A DNA stretch of 64,000 bases from Pseudomonas brassicacearum subsp. brassicacearum (GTDB lineage: Bacteria > Pseudomonadota > Gammaproteobacteria > Pseudomonadales > Pseudomonadaceae), in assembly GCF_008801605.1 (NCBI RefSeq), contig NZ_VZPJ01000001.1, positions 62,001 through 126,000 of the forward strand, written 5' to 3'. The notes under the pieces were generated by a model. The model did not search any database. It saw only the letters and a program-made list of their open reading frames with translations, and had not been told where the DNA came from. Below, piece after piece: positions 8,964-17,864 of the stretch; within the stretch, counting starts at the first letter, position 1, and each line of letters begins with the position of its first letter. The position numbers were made by a program, and so were the translations under genes.

Positions 8964-9902
8964 ATGATGCGGGAAGCAACCACCGGACTGGAAAAACAGA
9001 TAGAGATCGCTACAAAACTACTCTCCCTGTCGGCAAAAATCGGATTGCTGATTGGCGGCACGTGCATCGTCAGTTATTTATTGAGCAACGGTCATTACCC
9101 ACAAGGCGTATCCGTTGGAGACAGTTTGTTGTTTCTGGTCACGGCGTTTTGCTTCGGACTGGTTTGTGTTTACTTTTCAGTCTCCGTCACGGCTGTCGGG
9201 ATATTGCTTTCGCCGTTCTTCATACCCGTGCTGAGAAGCTTCGTCTGGCTACATGGAAAAATCACCGATAAAAATCCCGTACTGGAATTCAAACGACCAA
9301 AAATAACCTTCCTCTCGGTATTTTTTGGAATATGCGGCGCGGTGACCATTTATTTCCTTACCCATAAAAGCCCCTTGGAACACATTCAGCTCATCCTTCT
9401 GCCCATTTTTCAGTACATCGTTTACTCCGCCTATCTGGAGCAGAACAAGAAAATAAAAGCAGCGCAGCCATCGGCACCTGAAGTCGTCGATTCCGAGCAT
9501 CCTGACCAGAATCCTCACGCCGAAATGAAACCCTTGAAGAGAACCAGGGCAGTGATCGGTGGGGTCATCCTCCTGACGCCCCTTCTCATGGGCGGCGTGA
9601 CTTCGGACTTGCTGCAAGTGGCCATGAGCTTCGCGCAAATACGTATAGAAAGGGCAACGATTCTGGTGAAACCGCCTTACGCCAATCTATTGCCAGCCCC
9701 CAAGGATTCACCGCTGGAAAATTACAAAAAATTTGAAAATGCAACGGTGATTTTCCGAGGCGTAGGCAATTCGACACTCATTGAAATGCACGCCGATGAA
9801 ACGGCGATCCGGTTGGAGATCCCGAATGACTCGATCATTATCGAGCGCCGTGTGAAGCCCGCTGCAAAAATGAGGAAAGATCCTGAGAAAACGGAAAGCT
9901 GA
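8964..9902 (+). CDS. Membrane protein of unknown function
   Basis: Not recognised. 312 residues from ATG at 8964, chosen for the strong AAGGAGG six bases upstream. About five hydrophobic segments: near residues 22-43, 52-77, 80-95, 118-135 and 195-215. A charged stretch sits between the fourth and fifth (QNKKIKAAQPSAPEVVDSEHPDQNP). A soluble C-terminal tail of roughly 100 residues ends in a lysine-rich KMRKDPEKTES. Base composition is lower in GC than most neighbours, suggesting later acquisition. The DUF2986 mini-gene follows 36 bases downstream. Confidence 0.7.
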   Translation: MMREATTGLEKQIEIATKLLSLSAKIGLLIGGTCIVSYLLSNGHYPQGVSVGDSLLFLVTAFCFGLVCVYFSVSVTAVGILLSPFFIPVLRSFVWLHGKITDKNPVLEFKRPKITFLSVFFGICGAVTIYFLTHKSPLEHIQLILLPIFQYIVYSAYLEQNKKIKAAQPSAPEVVDSEHPDQNPHAEMKPLKRTRAVIGGVILLTPLLMGGVTSDLLQVAMSFAQIRIERATILVKPPYANLLPAPKDSPLENYKKFENATVIFRGVGNSTLIEMHADETAIRLEIPNDSIIIERRVKPAAKMRKDPEKTES

Positions 9903-9938
9903 TACCATCCGGAAAATTGACATGCTGAGCAGAACAAC

Positions 9939-10100
9939 ATGAATCGCCGCAAGAAAATAAACCAGTTGTTAAAGGCTAACGCCAAAAAAGCCAGCGCCAA
10001 GCTGGCTCCCAAAAACAAGACTCAATACATCAGCAAAGCCGACCGACTGAAGCTGGCGGCAGAAGCCAGCGACGCCCCCATCTCGCCCCCGGAAAGCTGA
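9939..10100 (+). CDS. DUF2986 family small basic protein
   Basis: A 53-residue gene, too short for usual calling limits: MNRRKKINQLLKANAKKASA, then KLAPKNKTQYISKADRLKLAAEAS. The opening and the APKNKxxYISKADR segment match the short DUF2986 family of gamma-proteobacteria, whose function is unknown. It is highly basic and probably binds nucleic acid or ribosomes, which is inference. The ribosome site is weak (AGCAGAAC). It may be read through from the membrane protein gene. Confidence 0.8.
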   Translation: MNRRKKINQLLKANAKKASAKLAPKNKTQYISKADRLKLAAEASDAPISPPES

Positions 10101-10123
10101 TCCAGGTCGCTGAAGCTCCATGC

Positions 10124-10840
10124 TCAGGCCGTTTTGCAGGTTAACCAGGCGCTCCAGAAAAGACTGCTGAAGAACCGGGTAGCACTGCCGAATCCTGCAT
10201 CATTCAACAGTTTTTGAACCGCTGCCTCGGAATGTGGAGGGTCGGCGCCTTGAAGAATCTTGCCAAGCTTGACCGTCACTTCTTCCGGGCTGGCGCCATG
10301 CTGTCGCCAGCGCTGCCCCCAGGCCGCGAGGAGTAACGGCTGACTGGCATACGCATATTGGTTCCCGGCGACAATCAGCGGCGCCCCCGGCTTTAGACGT
10401 GCCTGGATGGACCGTAATATTTTCGACTTGGCTTCATCCCCATCGAGATGATGGAGCACACCGATCAAGGTGGCAGCATCGTACGACCCGTTGGCTACCA
10501 GGTCTTCAACATGCCCAAGATGCATGGCGGTTCTTTCAAGCACGTTGTTTGCGACTAATTGCTGCTTCGCGGCCTCCAGCATAGGCTCGGACGGATCGAC
10601 GGCAGTGAAGCGCCAACCCGGCTCCAGCTTGGCCATTGCAATGATCTCTTGCGCCGTACCGCCGGCGCCCACCACCAGTATTTTCGCCGAGCCCACATTT
10701 CCAAGGGTCGCTGCCAGCATGCACGCCGCCAGGTCCTGGCAGGCGTCGTATCCAGCGAGCGCAATGCGGCTCTGCCGGCCGTACTCGTTGGCCCGTGAGG
10801 TATCAAATTTTTCCGCTGAACTTAACGAGGATGATTTCAA
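10124..10840 (-). CDS. Class I SAM-dependent methyltransferase
   Basis: 238 residues. Motif I is ILVVGAGGTAQE, motif II is WRFTAVDPSEPML, then the DAATLIGVLHHL and LKPGAPLIVAGN motifs of the Rossmann methyltransferase fold. The substrate cannot be told. The reading frame opens with TTG, nine bases after a GGAG, and no ATG occurs before motif I, so a TTG start is the best choice. It shares motif wording and length with the methyltransferase at 14496-15209; the two are likely paralogs. Confidence 0.85.
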   Translation of the reverse strand: MKSSSLSSAEKFDTSRANEYGRQSRIALAGYDACQDLAACMLAATLGNVGSAKILVVGAGGTAQEIIAMAKLEPGWRFTAVDPSEPMLEAAKQQLVANNVLERTAMHLGHVEDLVANGSYDAATLIGVLHHLDGDEAKSKILRSIQARLKPGAPLIVAGNQYAYASQPLLLAAWGQRWRQHGASPEEVTVKLGKILQGADPPHSEAAVQKLLNDAGFGSATRFFSSLFWSAWLTCKTA

Positions 10841-10985
10841 GGCGCAGTTCTCCGTGTGCTGAAATCAAGCTACACCGCGCTTATGGATAATAAAAATTCA
10901 TTAATTTTATGCGCGGCATTCCCATAAGGAATATCGTTTTCCATCGGCAGAATTTTGCGCGGTCAGCCAATTGCGGCTTGCGATA

Positions 10986-11023
10986 AACATATGGAAATAC
11001 GAATATGCTTTTTTCCATATGTT
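10986..11023. promoter_or_regulatory. Perfect inverted repeat upstream of arsH
   Basis: AACATATGGAAA, 14-base spacer, TTTCCATATGTT: 12-base arms with no mismatch, ending 23 bases before the arsH ATG. Position suggests a repressor operator or a 5' untranslated hairpin. No ArsR gene is adjacent. Confidence 0.6.
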
Positions 11024-11046
11024 CTGGACCGGATTGGAGCTGTGTA

Positions 11047-11781
11047 ATGACTGAATTCTCCAGCGAAACCCCGCATGACTTCCCAAATCTTGACCTGTCA
11101 CTCTTCGACGTACCAACAGCGGAAAAACTCGCAAAGAGCGCAGAACCCGAACATAAACCGCGCATACTTTTGCTGTACGGATCAACCCGCGAACGCTCTT
11201 TCAGTCAGTTGCTGACCCGCGAAGCGGCGCGTCTGTTGGAGCTCATGGGCGCCGAAACCGCTATCTTCGACCCGTCCGGGTTGCCACTGCCGGACGATGC
11301 GCCCGTCGATCACCCCAAGGTGCAGGAACTGCGCGACTTGGTGATGTGGTCGGAGGGCCAGGTCTGGTGCTCGCCGGAACGCCACGGCTCGATGTCGGCG
11401 GTGTTCAAGGCGCAGATCGACTGGATCCCGCTCGCACTGGGCGCGGTTCGTCCTTCCCAAAGCAAGACATTGGCGGTGATGCAGGTATGTGGCGGCTCGC
11501 AATCCTTCAACACAGTGAACCAACTCCGCGTGCTGGGTCGCTGGATGCGCATGGTCACGATCCCCAATCAATCCTCCGTCCCCAAAGCCTTCCTTGAGTT
11601 CGACGAAGCCGGGCGCATGAAGCCCTCGTCCTATTACGACCGGGTCGTCGATGTCATGGAGGAACTGATGAAGTTCACCTTGCTGGTGCGCGGCAGAGAA
11701 ACCTATTTGGTCGACCGCTACTCCGAGCGCAAGGAAAGCGCCGAAGCGCTATCCAAACGCGTTAACCAGAGGTCTATCTAG
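11047..11781 (+). CDS. arsH: Arsenical resistance protein ArsH (NADPH:FMN oxidoreductase)
   Basis: Flavodoxin-like FMN reductase family. ArsH proteins oxidise trivalent organoarsenicals and reduce quinones or azo dyes. 244 residues from ATG 11047, chosen for GGAG seven bases upstream. Diagnostic segments: [25 protein letters not shown] (phosphate-binding loop GSTRERS), [23 protein letters not shown] and [25 protein letters not shown]. Unusually for ars loci, no arsR, arsB or arsC is nearby; the preceding gene is a methyltransferase on the other strand. A 12-base palindrome sits in its leader. Confidence 0.93.
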   Translation: MTEFSSETPHDFPNLDLSLFDVPTAEKLAKSAEPEHKPRILLLYGSTRERSFSQLLTREAARLLELMGAETAIFDPSGLPLPDDAPVDHPKVQELRDLVMWSEGQVWCSPERHGSMSAVFKAQIDWIPLALGAVRPSQSKTLAVMQVCGGSQSFNTVNQLRVLGRWMRMVTIPNQSSVPKAFLEFDEAGRMKPSSYYDRVVDVMEELMKFTLLVRGRETYLVDRYSERKESAEALSKRVNQRSI

Positions 11782-11877
11782 GTGCCGCGATAGTAATAGG
11801 TCTTCGGTGTGATGTAGGACTTTAACGAACGTTGGCTCATGGCTTGAAATCTGACATTGATTCAAGCAGCCACCCGC

Positions 11878-12183
11878 TCAATCAAGAACAGGCCGCAGGA
11901 AACTACGCTCATAACTCAGAATGAATCGTTGTTCCGTCGCCTGGGTCACCAATTCAACGCACGCTGGATCCTGTTCGGCTTTCCTTCGATAGTTTTCGTA
12001 GTCGGCCAGGCTGGAAAAGCTGAACAGGCAGTAGGCGATATTGTTGGCGCCTTCGGCGGGAAGAAAGTAGCCATGATGGACGCCCCCCATTCGGGTCACC
12101 ACTTCAATCCATTGGCGCGAGTAGCTCTCGAAAGCTGGGATCTGGTAGGGGTCAATGACGTACCTGACATGGCAAGTAATCAC
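11878..12183 (-). CDS. NIPSNAP family protein
   Basis: 101 residues, one ferredoxin-like alpha/beta domain: MITCHVRYVIDPYQIPAFESYSRQW, GGVHHGYFLPAEGANNIAYCLFSF, and a C-terminal ERSFLRPV. This matches the short bacterial NIPSNAP group (dimeric alpha-beta barrel superfamily); the biochemical role is not established. The start codon is GTG with AAAGGA about nine bases upstream. It is a single-gene unit. Confidence 0.85.
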   Translation of the reverse strand: MITCHVRYVIDPYQIPAFESYSRQWIEVVTRMGGVHHGYFLPAEGANNIAYCLFSFSSLADYENYRRKAEQDPACVELVTQATEQRFILSYERSFLRPVLD

Positions 12184-12309
12184 GGGCTCAATCCTTTGAA
12201 AACTGGAAAAAACGGATTCTACACAGGATACGAGGCCTGTCGTCGATGATTGCCATTAGCCGAACAACTTTGCTGCTCTCTCCATCTCATCACCCAGGAT
12301 CGAAACACC

Positions 12310-12609
12310 ATGGATGAACGCCAAGCAACCATCAAGAACAAGATCCACGCCGTGGTGACGAGCAGCGAATCCGACGAGATCACCTATCGATCAGAGTGGC
12401 TCGGTTACCTGCCCTTCCCGGTTTTTCATTGGATTGAATACCAGGGCGAAAGCTTTTCCAGCGACTTCCCCTTTGATTGGTCCCTTGAGGATCTGGTGAG
12501 TCTTGAGCGCACAGGGTTCTTGGAAACACTGGAAGCTTATGAAAACCCGGAAGACAGTTTTGATCGGGATATCAGGTATCGCGTTCATGTTGGGTGTGCG
12601 CCTCGATAG
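12310..12609 (+). CDS. Hypothetical protein, 99 residues
   Basis: Not recognised. A small acidic soluble protein with no signal peptide or membrane segment. Tryptophan and aromatic residues are frequent (SEWLGYLPFPVFHWIEYQGESF, FPFDWSLEDLV). ATG at 12310 follows AGGA by nine bases. Coding use looks normal for the genome. It is isolated between the NIPSNAP gene on the other strand and the S8 peptidase. Confidence 0.6.
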   Translation: MDERQATIKNKIHAVVTSSESDEITYRSEWLGYLPFPVFHWIEYQGESFSSDFPFDWSLEDLVSLERTGFLETLEAYENPEDSFDRDIRYRVHVGCAPR

Positions 12610-12713
12610 CTTCTGAACGAAGAGGCGTCATCGCTGGGTAGCGTTATTGCGCTGAACGAAGCAAGCAACGCAACAGTCGGAGCAACAGGACCCTCGGCAA
12701 AGAAACCTGGCTC

Positions 12714-14480
12714 ATGCCCCTACGATCCGCTGCCCTCGCTACGTTGTTCTCTTTGTCTGCCTGCGCAGCTGCCGCAGTGCCTGAACCGCTGCGCCTGGAA
12801 AGCCTGAAACGCTGCGGCGACCTGCTGCAAAGCCAGCACCAGGACTGGTGCCTGACCGTACGCGGACTGGGCAACGCAACGCCACAACTGAAACTGGGCG
12901 CAAAGGTGATACCCGCAGACAAGGTCCAGCGCGAAGGGGAAAACCTGCGCTTGCGCCTGGACAGCGCCGACTACCAGAGCGGCCCGCTCTGGCTGCAGGA
13001 CGGCCCACGCGCCAGCAATGCCGCCTGGCTGACCTTGCGCAACAGTCACGTACTGGCCGCCGGAACGGACGAAGTAGCGAAGAACATGGATGGCCTGACC
13101 ACCTATGTCGACCTGGTCAGCGTGCTGATCGAAGAAGACCGTGATGGCCGCCAGGAAGCCGAGCGCCTGGCCCACAAGTACGGGGCAACGGTGGTCGGCA
13201 GCATCGCGCCGCTGAACCTGTACCAACTTCGCCTGCCGGCCAAGGACTTGGTGCAGCGCGACGCCCTGGTGCTGCGCCTGGGCAGCGAGACCAGCGTGGA
13301 CGCCGTGGTCATCGAAGAATCCTCGGCCGAAGAAACCGAGCAAGCCGCAGTCCATCCTGAAGAACCGAAGAAGCCAGCCCTGGACTCCGACGAGTGGGCC
13401 GCGAATCGTTTTCTCGACGCGGTGAATTATTACCAACGACGCATCCCCGGACGACAGCCGCCCATCCAGCCGCAACCGGTGCGCATCGGCCTGATCGAGC
13501 GTGATGTGGATTTCGACACGACGGACTTTGCAGACTACCTTGGCGCCTGCTCACCACCACGCACCTGCGTCTACGCCCGCGATGCAGACAAACCGGACAA
13601 CCACGGCACAACCGTCGCCGGCATTCTCGCAGCACGCTGGGACGACAGCGGCAACACTGGTTTTCTCCGCGGGCTGGACAAAACCAGCGGTGGCTTCGAG
13701 GTCATCGTCGAACGTAATTCCGATGCCGGGATCACCGCCAACATCGCTGCCTCGGTCAACCTCGTGGAGGACGGTGTACGCGTACTCAATTGGAGCTGGG
13801 GCATCCACCGCGTCGGCGCGAAAGACATCAAAGGCGATGACGTCGACTCGCTGCTGCGCTCGGGCATCGCCATGGGCGGGTACGAGGAGTTGCTGGAGGA
13901 GTTTTTCCTCTGGCTGCGCAAGGAACATCCCGACGTCATCGTGGTGAACTCCGCCGGCAATGGCGCTTCGTTCTCGGGCAGCGATGAATACCGCCTGCCC
14001 TCCTCCTTCATCACCGAGCAATTGCTGGTGGTCGGCGGGCACCAGCGCAGCGAGCACACCGGCGTCGCCGTCGACGACCCGGCCTACGCGGTCAAACGCA
14101 GCTCCTCGAACATCGACATGCGCGTCGACATCACCGCCGCCGCATGCGCACATGCCTCGACGACCAACGCAGGCCAGCAAGGCGCAGTGCATTGCGGCAC
14201 GTCCTACGCCACGCCCATGGTCGCGGGGCTGCTGGCGGCAATGCTGTCCATCAACCCGCAACTGCAACCCGAGCAACTGCGCATGCTGCTACGCCGCAGC
14301 GCCATGACCATCGGCGACAATCACGACTTCGAACAGATGGACGCCGAAGACCTCACCGCCCCCATTCTGCCGTCGGAGCGCCGCTACCAACTCAACGACA
14401 AAGACGTCGGCCGCTCGGCGCGGCTGGACATGCAAAAGGCCCTGGACCTGGCCGCACAAAGCCGCGACCGCGTGCGTTGA
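12714..14480 (+). CDS. Exported S8 (subtilisin-like) serine peptidase with altered Asp site
   Basis: 588 residues. The N-terminus ATLFSLSACAAAAVPEP is a signal peptide and may be a lipobox (LSAC). Residues 20-240 form a prodomain-like region of unknown fold. The peptidase domain shows His297 in DNHGTTVAGILA, oxyanion Asn416 in NSAGNG, and Ser497 in GTSYATPMVAG. Where subtilases have the catalytic Asp (typically V-I-D-T/S-G), this protein reads LIERDVD, placing Glu262 at the Asp position, with Asp264 two residues on. It may be weakly active, inactive, or use Asp264. It is a stand-alone gene with no inhibitor or transporter beside it. Confidence 0.82.
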   Translation: MPLRSAALATLFSLSACAAAAVPEPLRLESLKRCGDLLQSQHQDWCLTVRGLGNATPQLKLGAKVIPADKVQREGENLRLRLDSADYQSGPLWLQDGPRASNAAWLTLRNSHVLAAGTDEVAKNMDGLTTYVDLVSVLIEEDRDGRQEAERLAHKYGATVVGSIAPLNLYQLRLPAKDLVQRDALVLRLGSETSVDAVVIEESSAEETEQAAVHPEEPKKPALDSDEWAANRFLDAVNYYQRRIPGRQPPIQPQPVRIGLIERDVDFDTTDFADYLGACSPPRTCVYARDADKPDNHGTTVAGILAARWDDSGNTGFLRGLDKTSGGFEVIVERNSDAGITANIAASVNLVEDGVRVLNWSWGIHRVGAKDIKGDDVDSLLRSGIAMGGYEELLEEFFLWLRKEHPDVIVVNSAGNGASFSGSDEYRLPSSFITEQLLVVGGHQRSEHTGVAVDDPAYAVKRSSSNIDMRVDITAAACAHASTTNAGQQGAVHCGTSYATPMVAGLLAAMLSINPQLQPEQLRMLLRRSAMTIGDNHDFEQMDAEDLTAPILPSERRYQLNDKDVGRSARLDMQKALDLAAQSRDRVR

Positions 14481-14495
14481 AAGTCAAGGTCACGT

Positions 14496-15209
14496 CTAAC
14501 TCAAGACGATGTCTGCCTTGCGCGGGCAAAACCACCCATGCATCAGCCCCGCCTGGAAGAACTGTACCGGAGCCTCGAACCCAGCGCTCTCGATGAGACC
14601 GGCGACCTGCTGTGTCGGCAGGATAGCCACGTCTCGGGCGTAGGCGGCACGAGCTCTCACCAGCATTTCCGGCTGTACGCCTGCAGAGGACATCAGCGTC
14701 ATCCAGTTGCGCAGTAGCGCCTCATAGGCAGGTGATTCGGTATCAGCGGCGAGGTCGGCGTTTGCCAGTATTCCACCCGGCTTAAGCCGGCGGGCGATCT
14801 CGTGGAAGAAAGTTATACGGGCTTGTGGTTCGAGCAAAAACTGAGACACCAGAAAACAGGTAGCGCCGTCGTGGTCAGGCTCGGCAGGCAGCGCGTCAAG
14901 GTAACCATGGTGAAAGCTGCAACGCGAAAGGAAGCCTTCTTGTACCGATTTCTGTCGGCAGATATCGAGCATGGCGTCCGAGGGATCAACGGCGGTGAAA
15001 TGCCAGCCGGGGTTCTGCTTGACCAGGTGGGTCAGTTCCGCACCAGTGCCCACACCGACACAGAGTATCCGGGCATTCTCCGGTAAGTCAGCGAACACCG
15101 CGTCGAGCAGGGTGTACAGGGCGTCACGAATGGGCGCCATTCCCGCCCACTGCTTATCGTAGCTGGCGGCCTGCTGATCGAATAAGGCCTTGAGTTCTTC
15201 ATTGCGCAT
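14496..15209 (-). CDS. Class I SAM-dependent methyltransferase
   Basis: 237 residues. Motifs: ILCVGVGTGAELTHL (motif I), WHFTAVDPSDAML (motif II), DGATCFLVSQFLL and LKPGGILANADL. Substrate unknown. ATG 15209 is preceded by AAGGAAGG at eight bases; a GTG three codons upstream is less likely. It is convergent with the S8 peptidase gene (15 bases between stops). Similar layout to the methyltransferase at 10124-10840. Confidence 0.87.
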   Translation of the reverse strand: MRNEELKALFDQQAASYDKQWAGMAPIRDALYTLLDAVFADLPENARILCVGVGTGAELTHLVKQNPGWHFTAVDPSDAMLDICRQKSVQEGFLSRCSFHHGYLDALPAEPDHDGATCFLVSQFLLEPQARITFFHEIARRLKPGGILANADLAADTESPAYEALLRNWMTLMSSAGVQPEMLVRARAAYARDVAILPTQQVAGLIESAGFEAPVQFFQAGLMHGWFCPRKADIVLS

Positions 15210-15321
15210 GGAGAGCACCTTCCTTTGCGTCGTGACGGGATGAAGCCGCGATGGATGTGGCTACGCTTTCAGTATCCCATGGCTGTCAAGCCCCACCGGT
15301 TGTGTGGCATTGAATCGCCAG

Positions 15322-15858
15322 TCATAGGACCAGTCTGTAGGTGGACTGCACCAGCCCCGAAGGAAAGCTGCGGCTGGATACCAGTTTCAAATCCACATCC
15401 CGCTCAAGCCCGCCAAACAACGGCCGCCCCGAGCCGATCAATACAGGAACGGTGGTGATCACCATATCGGTGACCAACCCATCGCGCAGGAACGACTGCA
15501 CCACCCGCCCACCATCCACATAGACGCGCTGCACGCCTTGACTCTCCAGCTCAGCCATCAAATCCTTGGGGGCCAGATCGGAGAAACGCAGCTTGCCCTC
15601 CAACGCCTCGGGCACTGGCGAATCGGCTAGCTGTTCGGACAGCACTATCACGGGCCGGTCGTAGAACCAGGTGTCGAAGGTCCGCACCTTTTCATAGCTC
15701 CCGCGCCCCATCACGATCACCTCCTTGTCGGCGATGAAGGCTGAATAGCCGTGGTCTTCGGATGGGTCGTCACGTTGTAGAAGCCAGTCGATGTCACCGT
15801 CGGGGCGAGCGATGAAGCCATCCAGGCTGGTGGCGATGAAGACGTGGGCGGTGGGCAT
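15322..15858 (-). CDS. Dihydrofolate reductase family protein (RibD C-terminal-like)
   Basis: 178 residues beginning MPTAHVFIATSLDGFIARPDGDIDWLL, the signature of the DHFR/RibD-C superfamily, with VIVMGRGSYEKVRTF and VYVDGGRVVQSFL for NADPH binding. These stand-alone proteins reduce pteridine- or pyrimidine-like substrates; the specific role is unknown and it should not be called FolA. AAGGAA precedes the ATG. Confidence 0.88.
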   Translation of the reverse strand: MPTAHVFIATSLDGFIARPDGDIDWLLQRDDPSEDHGYSAFIADKEVIVMGRGSYEKVRTFDTWFYDRPVIVLSEQLADSPVPEALEGKLRFSDLAPKDLMAELESQGVQRVYVDGGRVVQSFLRDGLVTDMVITTVPVLIGSGRPLFGGLERDVDLKLVSSRSFPSGLVQSTYRLVL

Positions 15859-15980
15859 TTTTGAGGGTTCCTTGTTATTTTACTTGAGCACCAATGCAAG
15901 ACCATCAACGCCGATTATGGAAATGAAAGTAGCGGCCGCATTCGCGAACGCCACTTTCATCACGTATCAGTCAGGCGTTC

Positions 15981-16619
15981 TTAGCGCGTGCCTCCATGGG
16001 CCTTTTCGGCGTTGAAACCATCGAAGTTATCGAAGACACCCATGAAGCCGGGAACGGTCAACGCTCGCGCCCAGTCGCGCTGGAGTTCGCAGTACATCTG
16101 CACGCGGCTGATGAGCTTCGCGCCCGCCTGTTCCATTCGGCGCAACGCCGCCTCGTGCGCGGCCAGTGACGTGCCGCCGACCGCATCGACCGGCACATAG
16201 ACTTCATAACCTTCCTGAATCGCGTCGAGTACCGGGAACGTCAGGCATGCTTCGGTCCAGAGCGCAGTCATGATGAGCTTCCTGCGGCCGATCGCTTTGA
16301 CCGCCTGCTTGAACTCTGTGTCTTCCCAGCTGTTGATCGAGGTGCGGTCATAGGTTGGCAGATGGCCGAGCACGTCCTGCAGCTCCTGGATCGGTGGTTT
16401 GTTGCGGCCGGTCGCGACGTTGACGGTCGAGTGAATAATCGGAAGATTGTAATTGACCGCCGCCTTGGCGACGCTCGTTATGTTGAAGACGAGCTCGTCA
16501 CGGGACATCGAGCGAATCGAGGAGACCTGGATCGGCTGGTAGTCGATGATGATCAATGCCGAGTTCTCGGGGGACAGGAGTTGGTCGGTCTGCGGGTTGC
16601 GGATATTCTCGCTTGCCAT
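15981..16619 (-). CDS. Isochorismatase-family hydrolase
   Basis: 212 residues. Cysteine-hydrolase fold: catalytic Asp in ALIIIDYQ, and nucleophile Cys in MTALWTEACLTFPVLDA, followed by GYEVYVPVDAVGGTS. It belongs to the broad group with nicotinamidase and isochorismatase. The sequence type with SENSALIIIDYQPIQVSSI resembles YcaC-like proteins of unknown substrate. ATG 16619 has AAGGA seven bases upstream. It is divergent from the LysR gene at 16783, the usual arrangement for a LysR-controlled single enzyme. Confidence 0.85.
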   Translation of the reverse strand: MASENIRNPQTDQLLSPENSALIIIDYQPIQVSSIRSMSRDELVFNITSVAKAAVNYNLPIIHSTVNVATGRNKPPIQELQDVLGHLPTYDRTSINSWEDTEFKQAVKAIGRRKLIMTALWTEACLTFPVLDAIQEGYEVYVPVDAVGGTSLAAHEAALRRMEQAGAKLISRVQMYCELQRDWARALTVPGFMGVFDNFDGFNAEKAHGGTR

Positions 16620-16782
16620 TGGCAAATCCTTTTATGGGTAATCCACGCTTGTGGGAGAAATGATTTTCCGGGAGACATGCACCAGCGGCGACGTTGCCCG
16701 GAAGCAGCATTGTGCTGTTCCCCTATTCGGTGCAGTAGTAGCATTGCGAGGCGAGCTGTGTCGCAAAATGGGGAACGCTGGA

Positions 16783-17679
16783 ATGGACATTGAAGAGCTG
16801 CAGACCTTCGTCGAAGTGGCTGATGCGGGGGGCATTTCACCTGCCGCGCTTCGGCTTGGCGTGTCCAAATCGATCGTCAGTCGCAGGCTCGTTCGGCTTG
16901 AAACGGAACTTGGCGTCCAGTTGCTTGCACGATCCACACGCGGGGCGGCTCTCACAGAAGCCGGGGCTACGTTCCGCGACTACGCCGCCAGAGTCTGCGC
17001 CGAGATCGACATAGCCAAGGAAACGATCCTGCCCGCCGGAGCCCTTCGTGGCCGTTTGCGAGTCGCCGTACCACTCTCTTTCGGCCCGACGCATTTCGCG
17101 CCCGTGCTCGCGGAAATGGCACGACGCCACCCCCAGCTTCATATCCAGACCTGCTACAGCGATCGTTTCGTTGACCTCATCACGGAGGGTTACGATTGTG
17201 CGATACGGGTTGGCTACCTTCAGGACTCCAACTTGATCGCAAGGCGCATCGGCCCGATCTATGGGAAGCTCCTCGCCAGTCCGGACTACATCAAGGCGCA
17301 CGGATCACCTGAGACGCCGGAGGAGATTGTCGCCCATCAGGCCCTGATGCAGAGCACAGAAGCCTGGCAATTCATGGATGGGGACAAGATCATCACGGTT
17401 CGTCCGCAGGGCCGCTTCAAAGCCGACAACGGCATCGCGTTAGTCGCTGCGGCAACAGCAGGCCTTGGGATCGCTTACCTGCCCGATTGCCTCACCTTTG
17501 AACATGTGGCCTCGGGGGCACTGGTGCCGATCATGACGCGTCATCCACCGCCCCCGGCAGGTGCCTATGTCATTCGCCCGTCAGGCCAGCATCCCGCACG
17601 CAAGATACGGGTCCTCACCGAACTCCTGATCGAGTACTTCGGCGACTCTCCACACCTTGCGGCGCTGCCGCCGGTCTGA
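16783..17679 (+). CDS. LysR-family transcriptional regulator
   Basis: 298 residues from MDIEELQTFVEVADAGGISPAALRLGVSKSIVSRRLVRLE, a standard LysR winged helix, followed by the substrate-binding domain with GRLRVAVPLSFGPTHFAPVL. The start was chosen because the helix-turn-helix begins here and GGGA lies eight bases upstream; longer readings add an unlikely 44 residues. It is divergent from the isochorismatase-like gene, its probable target. The 164-base gap between them holds the shared promoter region. Confidence 0.9.
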   Translation: MDIEELQTFVEVADAGGISPAALRLGVSKSIVSRRLVRLETELGVQLLARSTRGAALTEAGATFRDYAARVCAEIDIAKETILPAGALRGRLRVAVPLSFGPTHFAPVLAEMARRHPQLHIQTCYSDRFVDLITEGYDCAIRVGYLQDSNLIARRIGPIYGKLLASPDYIKAHGSPETPEEIVAHQALMQSTEAWQFMDGDKIITVRPQGRFKADNGIALVAAATAGLGIAYLPDCLTFEHVASGALVPIMTRHPPPPAGAYVIRPSGQHPARKIRVLTELLIEYFGDSPHLAALPPV

Positions 17680-17864
17680 GGCATGACAGCGACCACAATG
17701 CTCGTCGTGACTCGACTCATCGAACAACCCGGTTCGTTGCATCAAAGAGGTCTGCCTTGCCTCCGGCAGCGAGGGCGCTGAAGCGGGCATCCATGGCAAT
17801 CGCGGCAGGCAGAAATCGGCCATGTGCAATCAGTGGTTACCACGACTTTGATCTTGAAAAAGTG

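Noticed and set aside
11047..11781. Arsenic resistance island around arsH
   Set aside because: No arsR, arsB, arsC or arsM was found nearby; the adjacent methyltransferase lacks the ArsM cysteines.
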